A stretch of DNA of 37,937 nucleotides. It comes from Endomicrobiia bacterium (GTDB taxonomy: Bacteria > Elusimicrobiota > Endomicrobiia > DTEH01). The notes below the pieces were generated by a model. It was not told where the DNA came from. It saw nothing but the letters and a program-made list of their open reading frames with translations, and ran no database searches. Below are positions 25,380 to 35,553 of the stretch, in pieces (within the stretch, counting starts at the first letter, position 1; each line of letters opens with the position of its first letter). The position numbers were made by a program, and so were the translations under genes. The DNA is taken from the NCBI GenBank assembly GCA_025060535.1, contig JANXCA010000009.1:1-37937 (forward strand), written 5' to 3'.

Positions 25380-28307
25380 TTAGACCAAATTTTTCAGTAT
25401 ATTTAAAACTTCTTTTGGTGTAATTTCTTTAAGACATTTTAAGTTTTTACAGTTATACTTATAACATGGTCTTTTACATTTTATATTTTCTTTCCTTAAA
25501 ATATAAATTTTATCTTTTTCTACATAAGGAGTATATCTGACAACATCACCAGGTCCAAATATACATATCACTTTTTTATTCAAAGCAGCTGCAAGATGCA
25601 TAAGGCCAGTATCATTTGACACAATTATATCCATTTTTTCCATAAGAGCAGCTAATTTCTCAAATTTATCAGTTATGTTATTGGTTATAATTACAAAATC
25701 CAAATCTGAAAAAGTTTTATGCATCAATTTATCTTCTTCTTTACTACCAAAGATAAAAATTGAAGCATATGAATATATATTTTTAATAAGAAATGCTAAA
25801 TCTCTCCAATACTCTAATGGCCATCTCCTTGAAGGCCTAAACGCTCCTGGACAAAATCCAACTAAAATCTTAGATCCCTTTATATTGTTTCTTATAAATT
25901 CTTCACTCCATTGCTTTGCTTCGATTCTTATTGGATAAAAAATATAATCTGGTTTTCCCTTTATGCCTAAAGGTTCTAGTAACTTATAAGTAATTTCTAC
26001 CTCATTAGTTGCTGGAAAATCTTCTTCATCATAAAAGAAATTAAAAATTCTTCGTGAAAATTTTTTACCATACCCTATAAAAAAATCTGAATTTATAAAA
26101 GTTTTTATTATTAAAATTTTAAGCATACCTAATAAACTATTTACTTTTCTTAAATTTATAACAAAATCAAATTTTATATTTTTTAATCCAATTAATAACT
26201 TAATCAAACTTTTAATTTTTTTAAATTTAAACATCTTATAATGAATCGGCAAAGTAATTATTTCTGAAAAATAAGGAATTGTCTGTGCTATTTCTTGTGA
26301 ACGCGATATTGTAAGTAAAAAAAACTTAGAATTGGAATATCTATCATAAAGAGCTTTAATTATTGGCATCATCATTATTATATCTCCGAGACCACCTAAA
26401 TTTATTAATAAAATTTTCATTTCATTTTTTAATTCAATAGCTCTTTTTAAGTTCAAAGATAATAATTTCAAAAACTTTTCTCGCCACATCTCCCACACAA
26501 GAATAGTAAATAAAAGATCAGAATAGTTTTTGGTTTTATTCAGATGCTGCTTAATTATTTTTTGTAGATAATTATAATTTATTAGGCCCTCACTATTTAT
26601 AGTATGTGGATTTAAGTAATCGAACATTAATTCTTTAATCTCCTCTATCAACCACCGTCCTAAAGGAATTTGAAAACCTTGCTTTTTTTGTTTTACGATA
26701 CTTAAAGGTAAACCTTCCATTTCTAAAATCTTTCTTAAAAAATACTTTAAAGTTAATTTTTTTGTTTTACTTTTTAGTGATACCTTGCTTAAAAATTCTA
26801 CTAAACGAACATCTAAAAAAGGAACTCTTAACTCTAAAGAATTAGCCATTGAGGCACGATCTGCTAAAAACAATAAATTATCTTTAAGATATGTAGATAT
26901 ATCAAAAAAATAAATATCTTCATAAGTATTTATTGACGGAAGGAAATCCGTATCAAATTTCTTAAGTTCCTTTTCCAAAAATAACTCATCTTTGTCATTT
27001 AAATCTAAAGAAGAAACCCACAAGATGTATTTTTCTTTTAAATTCTCTGAAATATATAAAAATCTTTTTATCCAGTTGATTAAATCCCTTTTTTGATAAG
27101 TAATCTTAAAAATTTTAGAAAACTCAAAAAGACATCTTTGAAAAAATAACGGTGTATGTAAATAGATTTGTGCAAAATATGCACCAATATATCGCGGATA
27201 GCCACCAAATAACTCATCCCCTCCTATACCAGAAAGAGCAACAGTTATTTTATTTTTGGCAAACTGACTAATAAGATAAGTAGGTATTATTGAGGAATCT
27301 CCAAATGGTTCTCCTGATTTTTCTAATATATCTAATAAAACTTTCTCAATTTGCGGTGTTAAAATTTTAACATTGTGGTTAGTATTAAAAAACTCTGAAA
27401 TAATTTTGGCTTTTTTTAGTTCATTAAAAGTAATATCTTCCTCTCCGAAACCAACACTAAATGTCTCTATTTTACCAATATTAAACTTTTTCATAAATGC
27501 TACTATCGCAGAAGAATCTAATCCACCAGAAAGAAATACTCCTAAAGGGACATCTGAAACTAATTGTTCTTTTATAGAAAGATAAAACAATTCATAAATT
27601 TTTTCTATAATAAACTCTTCCTTTAAGTTTTCCTTTTGACTAGAAGTATTTAACTCCCAGTATTTGCGAATATAAAAATTGTTATTTCTCCAAACAAGTA
27701 AACTTGCAGCTGGAAGTTTTTTGATCTGTTTTATGATAGTGTATGGTTCAGGAGCGTAAAGCAAAGAAAAAAAATAAGATAAGGCATCTTTATCTATTTC
27801 AAAATTTATGCCAGGTACCAAATATAGTGCTGATATTTCAGAGCTAAAAAATATAGTTTTATCTTTAATAATATAATGTAACGGTTTTATTCCAAAATGA
27901 TCCCTAACTAAGACAAGCGTCTTAGTCTTTTTATCCCATAATGCAATCGCAAACATCCCACGAAGATATTTTACAAAATCAAGACCATAATCTTCATACA
28001 AATGAACTATGACTTCTACATCAGACTTACTTTTAAATATATGTCCTTTTGACTCAAGAGTGTTTCTTAGTTCTCTAAAATTATATATCTCTCCGTTACA
28101 TACAACTACCACATTACCATCTTCACTCATAATAGGTTGACTTCCTGTTAAAAGATCAATAATTTTAAGTCTTCTAATACCTAAAGATACTAAACTATCT
28201 TCAGTATAAATTCCTTCCTCATCAGGTCCACGATGTATTAATTTGTCTAACATTTTTCTAAGGAGTTCTTCATCTTTATAATTTACAAAACCACATATAC
28301 CACACAT
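25380..28307 (-). CDS. asnB: Fused asparagine synthase (glutamine-hydrolysing)-like amidotransferase and C-terminal GT9 heptosyltransferase-like domain
   Basis: N-terminal nucleophile MCGICGF, GVFLSGGLDSSAIVAF PP-loop, ALSGIGGDELFGGYPRY; from ~26420 MKILLINLGGLGDIIMMMPIIKALYDRYSNSKFFLLTI...FCPGAFRPSRRWPLEYW...IVSNDTGLMHLAAALNKKVICIFGPGD = GT9. No stop between them. Confidence 0.88.
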   Translation of the reverse strand: MCGICGFVNYKDEELLRKMLDKLIHRGPDEEGIYTEDSLVSLGIRRLKIIDLLTGSQPIMSEDGNVVVVCNGEIYNFRELRNTLESKGHIFKSKSDVEVIVHLYEDYGLDFVKYLRGMFAIALWDKKTKTLVLVRDHFGIKPLHYIIKDKTIFFSSEISALYLVPGINFEIDKDALSYFFSLLYAPEPYTIIKQIKKLPAASLLVWRNNNFYIRKYWELNTSSQKENLKEEFIIEKIYELFYLSIKEQLVSDVPLGVFLSGGLDSSAIVAFMKKFNIGKIETFSVGFGEEDITFNELKKAKIISEFFNTNHNVKILTPQIEKVLLDILEKSGEPFGDSSIIPTYLISQFAKNKITVALSGIGGDELFGGYPRYIGAYFAQIYLHTPLFFQRCLFEFSKIFKITYQKRDLINWIKRFLYISENLKEKYILWVSSLDLNDKDELFLEKELKKFDTDFLPSINTYEDIYFFDISTYLKDNLLFLADRASMANSLELRVPFLDVRLVEFLSKVSLKSKTKKLTLKYFLRKILEMEGLPLSIVKQKKQGFQIPLGRWLIEEIKELMFDYLNPHTINSEGLINYNYLQKIIKQHLNKTKNYSDLLFTILVWEMWREKFLKLLSLNLKRAIELKNEMKILLINLGGLGDIIMMMPIIKALYDRYSNSKFFLLTISRSQEIAQTIPYFSEIITLPIHYKMFKFKKIKSLIKLLIGLKNIKFDFVINLRKVNSLLGMLKILIIKTFINSDFFIGYGKKFSRRIFNFFYDEEDFPATNEVEITYKLLEPLGIKGKPDYIFYPIRIEAKQWSEEFIRNNIKGSKILVGFCPGAFRPSRRWPLEYWRDLAFLIKNIYSYASIFIFGSKEEDKLMHKTFSDLDFVIITNNITDKFEKLAALMEKMDIIVSNDTGLMHLAAALNKKVICIFGPGDVVRYTPYVEKDKIYILRKENIKCKRPCYKYNCKNLKCLKEITPKEVLNILKNLV

Positions 28308-28313
28308 TTTTAA

Positions 28314-29414
28314 TTACCTCTCATTAATTACTAAATTAAATATTTCAATATATTTCTTACCAATTTCCTCTAAATTAAACTTTTTAACTTGTCTAAAACC
28401 TAACTCTACTAACTCCTTTCGTAACTTCTCTGACAATAAAACTTTTAATATAGACTCTTTAATTTCATTTATATCATATGGATTAAAATATAAAGCCGCA
28501 TCTTGAAGTATCTCCAAAGTAGTTGAGATATTAGAAGCTACTACAGGACAACCACATGCCATTGCCTCTAATGGTGGCAGTCCAAAACCTTCATATAAAG
28601 ATGGAAAAACAAAAACCTCTGCTCCACTATATAAAGAAACTAATTCATCGTCAGGTAAAAACTCAATTATATTTAACCAAGAAGGTAAAACTTTAAAAGT
28701 AGAGATTAAATCTTTTCTTTTTACTCCAACAAGTAAAAGATAATAGTTATTTCTGATGCTGTCAGGTAATAACTTATATGCTTCAATTAAACGATAAAGG
28801 TTTTTATGTGGTTTTGAATTCCCTACATATAACAAATACTTTGAATTAATATTATATCTTTTTTTCACTTCCTCAACTTTTTTATATGGTTGAGGATAAA
28901 ATTTCTTATCTACGGATAAATAAATAACCTCAATTTTATCTTGGGGGATACTTAAAATATTTATTAAGTCAACTTTAACTGTATTTGAACAAGTGATTAT
29001 TTTTTTTACTTTTTGCGCAGTTAATTTAATGAAATTTTTTATATAGAGTTGGTATTTAAGGTTATTCTTATATGGAGGTAATATAAGATACATTATGTCA
29101 AAAATATTGGTGATAACTGGGACAGATAAAAACACAGGAAATTTATAATAAGGTGAAAAGAATAAATCTATATTATATTGTCTTACTCTTTTTAATAATT
29201 CTAACTGATCCCAAACAAAAGTTATTTTTTCGGGTATATAAATTTTATATAGGTTAGGATATTCTAAATTAACTTCACAATATTGATTTAAGAACACATA
29301 AAAATCCCAATTTGGTTTTTCTTTCGCTATATAAGATAAAAAATTATAAAGAAATCTTTTAATACCTGTAACTTTATTTTTAACAAATTCTCTTCCATCT
29401 ATACCTATTTTCAT
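28314..29414 (-). CDS. Glycosyltransferase family 4
   Basis: YLLYVGNSKPHKNLYRLIEAYKLL, VFVFPSLYEGFGLPPLEAMACGCPVVASNIST. Confidence 0.93.
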   Translation of the reverse strand: MKIGIDGREFVKNKVTGIKRFLYNFLSYIAKEKPNWDFYVFLNQYCEVNLEYPNLYKIYIPEKITFVWDQLELLKRVRQYNIDLFFSPYYKFPVFLSVPVITNIFDIMYLILPPYKNNLKYQLYIKNFIKLTAQKVKKIITCSNTVKVDLINILSIPQDKIEVIYLSVDKKFYPQPYKKVEEVKKRYNINSKYLLYVGNSKPHKNLYRLIEAYKLLPDSIRNNYYLLLVGVKRKDLISTFKVLPSWLNIIEFLPDDELVSLYSGAEVFVFPSLYEGFGLPPLEAMACGCPVVASNISTTLEILQDAALYFNPYDINEIKESILKVLLSEKLRKELVELGFRQVKKFNLEEIGKKYIEIFNLVINER

Positions 29415-29416
29415 CT

Positions 29417-30394
29417 TTACAAACTAATACCATATCTTTTGAAATCATACTCAAGCATCATTTTAACTAACTCTTCAAACTTTACTTTAGGTTTCCAACC
29501 GAGTTTCTCCCTCGCTTTAGTATAGTCTCCTCTTAATTCAAAGACTTCAGCCGGACGATAATGGGAAGGATCAACAACTACATAATCTTTCCAATTAAGT
29601 TTAGCATAACTAAAAGCTAACTCTACAAATTCTTTTACCGAATGTGTTTCACCTGTTGCGATTACATAATCATCTGGTTGATCTTGCTGTAGCATCAACC
29701 ACATTGCTTCTACATAATCTCCAGCAAATCCCCAGTCACGCTTTGCTTCAAGGTTACCTAATCTTAGTTCCTTTGCTAAACCAGCCTTAATTCTTGCAAC
29801 GCCATCTGTAATCTTTCTTGTAACAAATTCAAATCCACGCCGAGGTGACTCATGATTAAAAAGTATTCCACTACAACAAAACATACCATAAGCTTCTCTA
29901 TAGTTCATTGTCATATAAAAACCAGCAACTTTTGAAACACCATAAGGTGAACGAGGATGAAAAGGTGTGTTTTCATTTTGAGGTGATTCCTTCGCTAATC
30001 CAAACATCTCAGAAGAGCCAGCAAAATAAAATTTACACTTTGGTGCTCTTTCTTTTAAAGCAGATAAAATAAACATCGTGCCATTAATGTTTGTATTTAT
30101 TGTAGAAAATTCGTCTTCAAATGAATAAGAAACAAAACTTTGTGCAGCAAGATGATAACACTCATCTGGTTGAATTTTTTCTACAATATTAAAAATACTC
30201 GCATAACTTTCAAGAGAACCACAATGTAAAATAAGTTTATCCTTTATATGTTTTATTCTCCATAATCTATGTTCTGGATCTTCTAAAGCTACTCTTCTTA
30301 CAATACCATGAACCTCATATCCTTTAGTTAAAAGAAACTCTGCAAGATATGAACCATCTTGTCCAGTAATACCTGTAATTAATGCTTTTTTCAT
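29417..30394 (-). CDS. gmd: GDP-mannose 4,6-dehydratase
   Basis: KALITGITGQDGSYLAEFLLTKGYEVHGIVRR, ECYHLAAQSFVSYSF, FAGSSEMFGLAKESPQNENTPFHPRSPYGVSKVAGF, NHESPRRGFEFVTRKI; strong SD aaaggagg. Confidence 0.96.
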   Translation of the reverse strand: MKKALITGITGQDGSYLAEFLLTKGYEVHGIVRRVALEDPEHRLWRIKHIKDKLILHCGSLESYASIFNIVEKIQPDECYHLAAQSFVSYSFEDEFSTINTNINGTMFILSALKERAPKCKFYFAGSSEMFGLAKESPQNENTPFHPRSPYGVSKVAGFYMTMNYREAYGMFCCSGILFNHESPRRGFEFVTRKITDGVARIKAGLAKELRLGNLEAKRDWGFAGDYVEAMWLMLQQDQPDDYVIATGETHSVKEFVELAFSYAKLNWKDYVVVDPSHYRPAEVFELRGDYTKAREKLGWKPKVKFEELVKMMLEYDFKRYGISL

Positions 30395-30412
30395 TTTTTC
30401 CTCCTTTGTTAA

Positions 30413-31465
30413 TTATTCTTTTTGAGATAATTCTTTATATATTTGAAGTATATGATCAACATAGTTTTCTATAGAAAATTTTTTTGCTTTTTCTTGTGCA
30501 TTTTTTGAAATTTTCTCGTACAACTTTTTATCTGTCAAAAGTAATTCCATTGAATTTTTTAACTCCTCAATACATGGTTTTACAAGAATACCATCTACAA
30601 AATTTATAATCAACTCTTTTGGCCCTCCAAAATCTGTAGCAATCACTACTTTTCCACAAGCCATTGCTTCTATTATAGTTCTTCCAAATGGTTCCGGTTC
30701 AGTAGATGGATTTAAAATTATATCACACATATTCATAAGTTGAGGAATATCTTTTCTAAAACCTAAAAAAATAATGTTATCATAAGAAGAAAAATTTTTA
30801 GTAAAATTTATTATTTCTTCTTTATAAGGGCCATCTCCTACAATAATAAGCTTTACATTTTTTAATTTTTTACATAATCTATCAAAAGCCTCAATGGCAA
30901 TTTTATGCCCTTTCCACCAATCAAGTCTTGAAAATATTCCTATTATTTTATCTTTTGAAGATACATTAAGTTCTTTATAAAGATAATCAATAGGTAACCC
31001 TGGCTTAAACTCTTTTATATCAACAGGATTATAAATTTTGATAACTTTTTTTTGAAAATTTTTAAATTTATATCTTATAACATCTGAAGTTACTATTATT
31101 TTATCTGAAAACATAGCTATGAGCGAGTCCTTTAAAAAACTTTTTTCAATTACTCTATTGTGCCATACAAAATTTATTTTAAGCATTTTCGCTATAAATC
31201 CGGCTAAAAAAGTATATTTTGTTGTAGCAGAATTACAATGAATAATGTCAGGATGTAATTTTTTTATTTCAAAATATAAATTAAAAATTGGTACAATTCT
31301 AACTTTTATATTTTCTTCTTTTAGTTGTTCTAAAAATCTACAATAATATGGCATAAAAACTTCAAAATCAATTTTTGTCTTTAAATTTTTAAGTAAAACA
31401 AATAAACTTATCTGCCCCCCACCTGGTGGATCAATTGGTTGATCTATGTATAAGACTTTTAACAT
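30413..31465 (-). CDS. Glycosyltransferase family 4
   Basis: LYIDQPIDPPGGGQISLFVLL, IIGIFSRLDWWKGHKIAIEAFDRL, EPEPFGRTIIEAMACGKVVIATDFGGPKELI. Confidence 0.92.
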   Translation of the reverse strand: MLKVLYIDQPIDPPGGGQISLFVLLKNLKTKIDFEVFMPYYCRFLEQLKEENIKVRIVPIFNLYFEIKKLHPDIIHCNSATTKYTFLAGFIAKMLKINFVWHNRVIEKSFLKDSLIAMFSDKIIVTSDVIRYKFKNFQKKVIKIYNPVDIKEFKPGLPIDYLYKELNVSSKDKIIGIFSRLDWWKGHKIAIEAFDRLCKKLKNVKLIIVGDGPYKEEIINFTKNFSSYDNIIFLGFRKDIPQLMNMCDIILNPSTEPEPFGRTIIEAMACGKVVIATDFGGPKELIINFVDGILVKPCIEELKNSMELLLTDKKLYEKISKNAQEKAKKFSIENYVDHILQIYKELSQKE

Positions 31466-31467
31466 AT

Positions 31468-32451
31468 CTAACTTATATATTTTTTAATTAACCGGATTAT
31501 CCTACCTATATCAAAAGATATATCAGCTATAAATTTTATTATTGGAAAACAAAAGAATGTAAAAATACGATATAAAAATCCAAATTTATAAATATCAAAA
31601 TATTTCCACATAAAAAAATATTTTATTAACTGAGTTATATACCACAAAAATAAAAATAACAAAAAAAATGGTTTAAAAAATAAACTTACTAAATATGCAA
31701 AAAATAACTTAAAAGATAATGCTGTTTGAATTATATACCGCCAATGAAGTTTACTTGTAGCCACTAAGTCAATATCTGCCATTCCACGACGAATATACCA
31801 TTTTATCATCTTAAGCAAATTTTTATGAGTATCATGCCATACTAAAGCATCAGGAATATAAAGAAATTTTTTTTCTCCATATCTTTTTATTATTCTTAAA
31901 CATAAATCTGAATCTTCACTACCATATCTGTTTTCTAAATTAAACATACCTACTTCTAAAATAACATCTTTTCTAAAAATGGTATTACAGGTAGCAACTT
32001 GAGAAAGTTTAATAATTTTACCTTTTGAGTAAAAATGCAGTCTAAATCCACCACCTGGATGTCCTAAAACTCCAATACAGAAACTTATAAAATTTGCATT
32101 TTCTTTTTTAGGAAAAACAGCTCCCATTGCACCAAAAACATCATCACAAAGATTAGAAGTTATTTTTTCAAACCAATCTTTTTCAATCTCCACATCATCA
32201 TCAATAAATATCACAAATTTAGAAGCACTATGAAGAACTCCTAAGTTCCTTTGATGAGAAAAACCAGCTTCCTTATATGAAATTTTTATATGTTTAATAT
32301 TATTTAAACTTGGCAAACACGAATATTCTTTATTAGCTTCTATAACAATTATCTCAAAATCATCTCTTTTTATTTCTTCAAGTAGTAACTTAACTAAATT
32401 TTCAACTTTATTTTTGTTGTCTTTTGTTATAATTATTATTGAATATTGCAT
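31468..32451 (-). CDS. Glycosyltransferase family 2
   Basis: YSIIIITKDNKNKVENLVKLLL, GFSHQRNLGVLHSASKFVIFIDDDVEIEKDWFEKI, FNLENRYGSEDSDLCLRIIKRG-type motif; C-terminal TM region. Confidence 0.9.
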   Translation of the reverse strand: MQYSIIIITKDNKNKVENLVKLLLEEIKRDDFEIIVIEANKEYSCLPSLNNIKHIKISYKEAGFSHQRNLGVLHSASKFVIFIDDDVEIEKDWFEKITSNLCDDVFGAMGAVFPKKENANFISFCIGVLGHPGGGFRLHFYSKGKIIKLSQVATCNTIFRKDVILEVGMFNLENRYGSEDSDLCLRIIKRYGEKKFLYIPDALVWHDTHKNLLKMIKWYIRRGMADIDLVATSKLHWRYIIQTALSFKLFFAYLVSLFFKPFFLLFLFLWYITQLIKYFFMWKYFDIYKFGFLYRIFTFFCFPIIKFIADISFDIGRIIRLIKKYIS

Positions 32452-32477
32452 TTATAGTAATAAATTTCAATTTTTAA

Positions 32478-33659
32478 TTACTTATCAGATATTATTAACT
32501 GATAATACTTAATCATTTCCTTAACAATGTTTTCCCATAAATAATTTTTCTCAATAAGTTCAGACGCATTTTTGCCTAAATAATATCTTTTTTGTAAAGA
32601 ATTTAACAATCCAACTACCTTATGTGCAAACTCAACATAGTTAGAAGCAAATAGAATATGTACATCATCTAAAACTTTAATTCCTTCAGTAGCTTTTTTA
32701 GTTGAAACAACAGGCATTCCTATTCCTAATGCTTCTAATAGTTTATTCCTTATCCCAGCACCTGTCCTTATAGGAGCAACATATACTGAAAATTCTCTTA
32801 AATAACTATAAATGTTATCTACAAAACCAGTAACGACTATTGATTTGTCTTTTTTTGCAAGATTTAGTATCTTTTTTGCTGGATTTCTGCCAACTACAAA
32901 AAATTTTATATTAGGTATATTTTTTTTTATTATTGGTAAAATTTTTTGGGCAAAAAACAAAACAGTATCAATATTTTGAAAAAATCCCATATCTCCTGTA
33001 TAAATGATTGTATTGCCTTTGTCGTGATCTTCAGGTTTTGTTTTTCTGTAATTTATTATTTGACTTTCAATTCCATTTGGCACTATGTATACTTTTTTAT
33101 TAGGATATCTTTTTATAATATAACTTTTAGCCTCTTCTGATACCACAAAAAAATTATTAAAACTTTTATATATTTTTGTATCTGCTAAAAAATATCTAGG
33201 GATTCTACTAAATTTTATAATTTTTTTTAATAAATTTCTCTCAAAAACTACTTCATACCATACCCCTTTTAACCCAGCAGCCCATAAATCTATCACTACT
33301 GGCACAAAATTTTTAAATTCTATAAAATTTATTGCAATCTGCACTTTGTGAATATGTACAATATCATATTTGGTTTTATGTAAAATCTCCTTTATACGAT
33401 TTTTAAGTTTCAAACTTATGTTGTAAGCTTTAAAAAGTATTAAATTTTTAACTTTATGATGGAACTTCATTGAAAAATCTTCTTCAACAAAATAAATGTT
33501 GTCTATGTATTGCTTTATTGTTTCATCAACCAAATTAGTTTTAAATGTTATCAAATCAATTATATTCCCAAATTCTTTCAGATATTTTATCTGGTAATAC
33601 ATTCTTTGTCCACCACCAAATCTATGAGGCAGTTCAGGAGTTATAAATAATATCCTCAT
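32478..33659 (-). CDS. Glycosyltransferase family 4
   Basis: ILFITPELPHRFGGGQRMYYQIKYLKE, VPNGIES, TIIYTGDMGFFQNIDTVLFF, VYVAPIRTGAGIRNKLLEALGIGMPVVSTKKATEGI. Confidence 0.9.
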   Translation of the reverse strand: MRILFITPELPHRFGGGQRMYYQIKYLKEFGNIIDLITFKTNLVDETIKQYIDNIYFVEEDFSMKFHHKVKNLILFKAYNISLKLKNRIKEILHKTKYDIVHIHKVQIAINFIEFKNFVPVVIDLWAAGLKGVWYEVVFERNLLKKIIKFSRIPRYFLADTKIYKSFNNFFVVSEEAKSYIIKRYPNKKVYIVPNGIESQIINYRKTKPEDHDKGNTIIYTGDMGFFQNIDTVLFFAQKILPIIKKNIPNIKFFVVGRNPAKKILNLAKKDKSIVVTGFVDNIYSYLREFSVYVAPIRTGAGIRNKLLEALGIGMPVVSTKKATEGIKVLDDVHILFASNYVEFAHKVVGLLNSLQKRYYLGKNASELIEKNYLWENIVKEMIKYYQLIISDK

Positions 33660-34834
33660 TTATTTATTAAATTTAAAAGTTTCTTAATAATTTGAGTATC
33701 TTTAAACTTTTTACTTCTTTCTAACCCTTTTTTTATTATATTTTGTCTTATATTCTCATCTACTATTAGCAAGTACATTGCTTCAGCTATGGAAATATAA
33801 TCATATGGTGAACACAAAATTCCAGCATCTGCCACTACTTCTGGAATAGAAGAAGTATTAGAAGCAACTATAGGAACTCCACAAGACATTGCTTCTACTA
33901 ACGGCATTCCAAAACCTTCATATAGTGAAGGGAAAACAAATAAATCAGCACCTGAATATATTGCAGGTAAATCATCATCGGGAAGATAGGATATAAATTT
34001 AATTCTGTCTATAATATTGTTATTTAAAGCAAAATTCATTATATCCTTATCTACTTTACCTGTACAATCTGGACGTCCAACAAAAACAAAATTATGTTTT
34101 ATTTTGTAGTTATTAACCAAATAACTAAATGCTTTTACAGCAGTAAGTAAATTTTTATTTTCTCCTCTTACTCCCACATAAAGAATATACTTTTCTTCGG
34201 GATTTAAACCATATTTTTTTAAGGTATAAAAGATAATTTCTTTAGGTTGAATACAAAACCTTTCTGAAATAACAGGATATACAACTTCAATTTTTTCTTC
34301 AGGTAAATTAAATGCAGCTATAACATCCTTTTTTGTAAATTCTGAAATTACAATAAAATAATCTGATCTTTGGATAGTAGAAAACAACAATTCCCTAAAA
34401 GATTCTCTATAAGAAGGCGAAACCACAGGGCTTCTAATAGGTGTAATGTCATAAATAAATGAAATTACATTGACATTTTTCAAATATGGAGTAAAATAAA
34501 CTGTAGAAAAAAAAATATCAAGATTATTATAAAATTGTTTTTGTAAAACATCTGTTAAAATTTTTGTATCCCATATAAATTTTTGAACTCTATCAGGCAG
34601 AAATACTTTTTTAAATTTCACATTAGCATATTTTTCATAGTCCAAAATTACTTGTTTAGGTATTGTTTTTCTAAAGGTTCTTATGAAAAAATAGTATTCA
34701 TTTTTAGTATCTATTTCCAAAAGTAAATTAATAATGTTAGAAATATACTTACTTATACCTGCACCTTGAAAATAGTTAGCTATAATTGGTGTAGCATCAA
34801 TACCTATTATTTTAAATTTTTTAACACTATACAT
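33656..34834 (-). CDS. Glycosyltransferase family 4
   Basis: YILYVGVRGENKNLLTAVKAFSYL, LFVFPSLYEGFGMPLVEAMSCGVPIVASNTSSIPEV. Confidence 0.93.
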   Translation of the reverse strand: MYSVKKFKIIGIDATPIIANYFQGAGISKYISNIINLLLEIDTKNEYYFFIRTFRKTIPKQVILDYEKYANVKFKKVFLPDRVQKFIWDTKILTDVLQKQFYNNLDIFFSTVYFTPYLKNVNVISFIYDITPIRSPVVSPSYRESFRELLFSTIQRSDYFIVISEFTKKDVIAAFNLPEEKIEVVYPVISERFCIQPKEIIFYTLKKYGLNPEEKYILYVGVRGENKNLLTAVKAFSYLVNNYKIKHNFVFVGRPDCTGKVDKDIMNFALNNNIIDRIKFISYLPDDDLPAIYSGADLFVFPSLYEGFGMPLVEAMSCGVPIVASNTSSIPEVVADAGILCSPYDYISIAEAMYLLIVDENIRQNIIKKGLERSKKFKDTQIIKKLLNLINK

Positions 34835-35553
34835 ACATTTCCTGTGTTTCTTCCTCTCTCATTGACTCCACAACTTATAACTTCTTCTTCAGTTACTAAA
34901 GTCCAGTATTTGTCATTATAGTTAAGAAAATACTGAAGTTTAACAATTTCAAAACTTGAAATTAGTTTATTCAGTGCTTCTTTATCATAAACTCTAAATA
35001 ATTGAGTTTTCATATTTTTTCCAAAAGGTAAAGTTAATATAAACTTTCCATTTGGTTTAAGTATACGTTTTATCTCTGAAACTGCTTGATAGTCATCTTC
35101 AAAAACAGAGTCACCATAATGACCTAAACCTATATGTTCAATTGTTGAAATAGCAATAATAACATCAAAAAAATTATCTTCAAACTCTGTTTTACATATA
35201 CTACCTTTTACAAAAGTAAAATTCGGATGATAAAAAGGATATTCAGAGATATCAATTCCCCACACTTTATAACCTAAACAACTAAGCTCCAACGAGATAC
35301 TACTCCAACAACAACCAACATCTAAAATTTTACTTCCAACAGATACATCATATAAGTTCATAAACAAAAAACCTCTTTCAAAAATTCTTTCAGTGACTGT
35401 ATAATCTTCCTTATATATCTTTTCTAAAACTTTCTGTGGTAAACGATCTAATATTTTTTTAATAATAGAAAACTTAGAAGTTATCTTTTGGAGGGTTTCA
35501 TTCTTAAATTTTTTATGGACAACTATAGGCCACTCTAAAAATATTTTGTTCAT
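34807..35553 (-). CDS. Class I SAM-dependent methyltransferase
   Basis: SKILDVGCCWSSISLELSCLGYKVWGIDIS motif I; DNFFDVIIAISTIEHIGLG; ILKPNGKFILTLPFG. Overlaps downstream GT4 by 28 nt. Confidence 0.88.
   Translation of the reverse strand: MNKIFLEWPIVVHKKFKNETLQKITSKFSIIKKILDRLPQKVLEKIYKEDYTVTERIFERGFLFMNLYDVSVGSKILDVGCCWSSISLELSCLGYKVWGIDISEYPFYHPNFTFVKGSICKTEFEDNFFDVIIAISTIEHIGLGHYGDSVFEDDYQAVSEIKRILKPNGKFILTLPFGKNMKTQLFRVYDKEALNKLISSFEIVKLQYFLNYNDKYWTLVTEEEVISCGVNERGRNTGNVCIVLKNLK

Noticed and set aside
25675-27585. Plus-strand ORFs 25675-25938 and 27373-27585
   Set aside because: Antisense to the AsnB-GT9 CDS with no homology-like motif.
32946-33140. Plus-strand ORF 32946-33140
   Set aside because: Antisense to a GT4 gene; shadow ORF.
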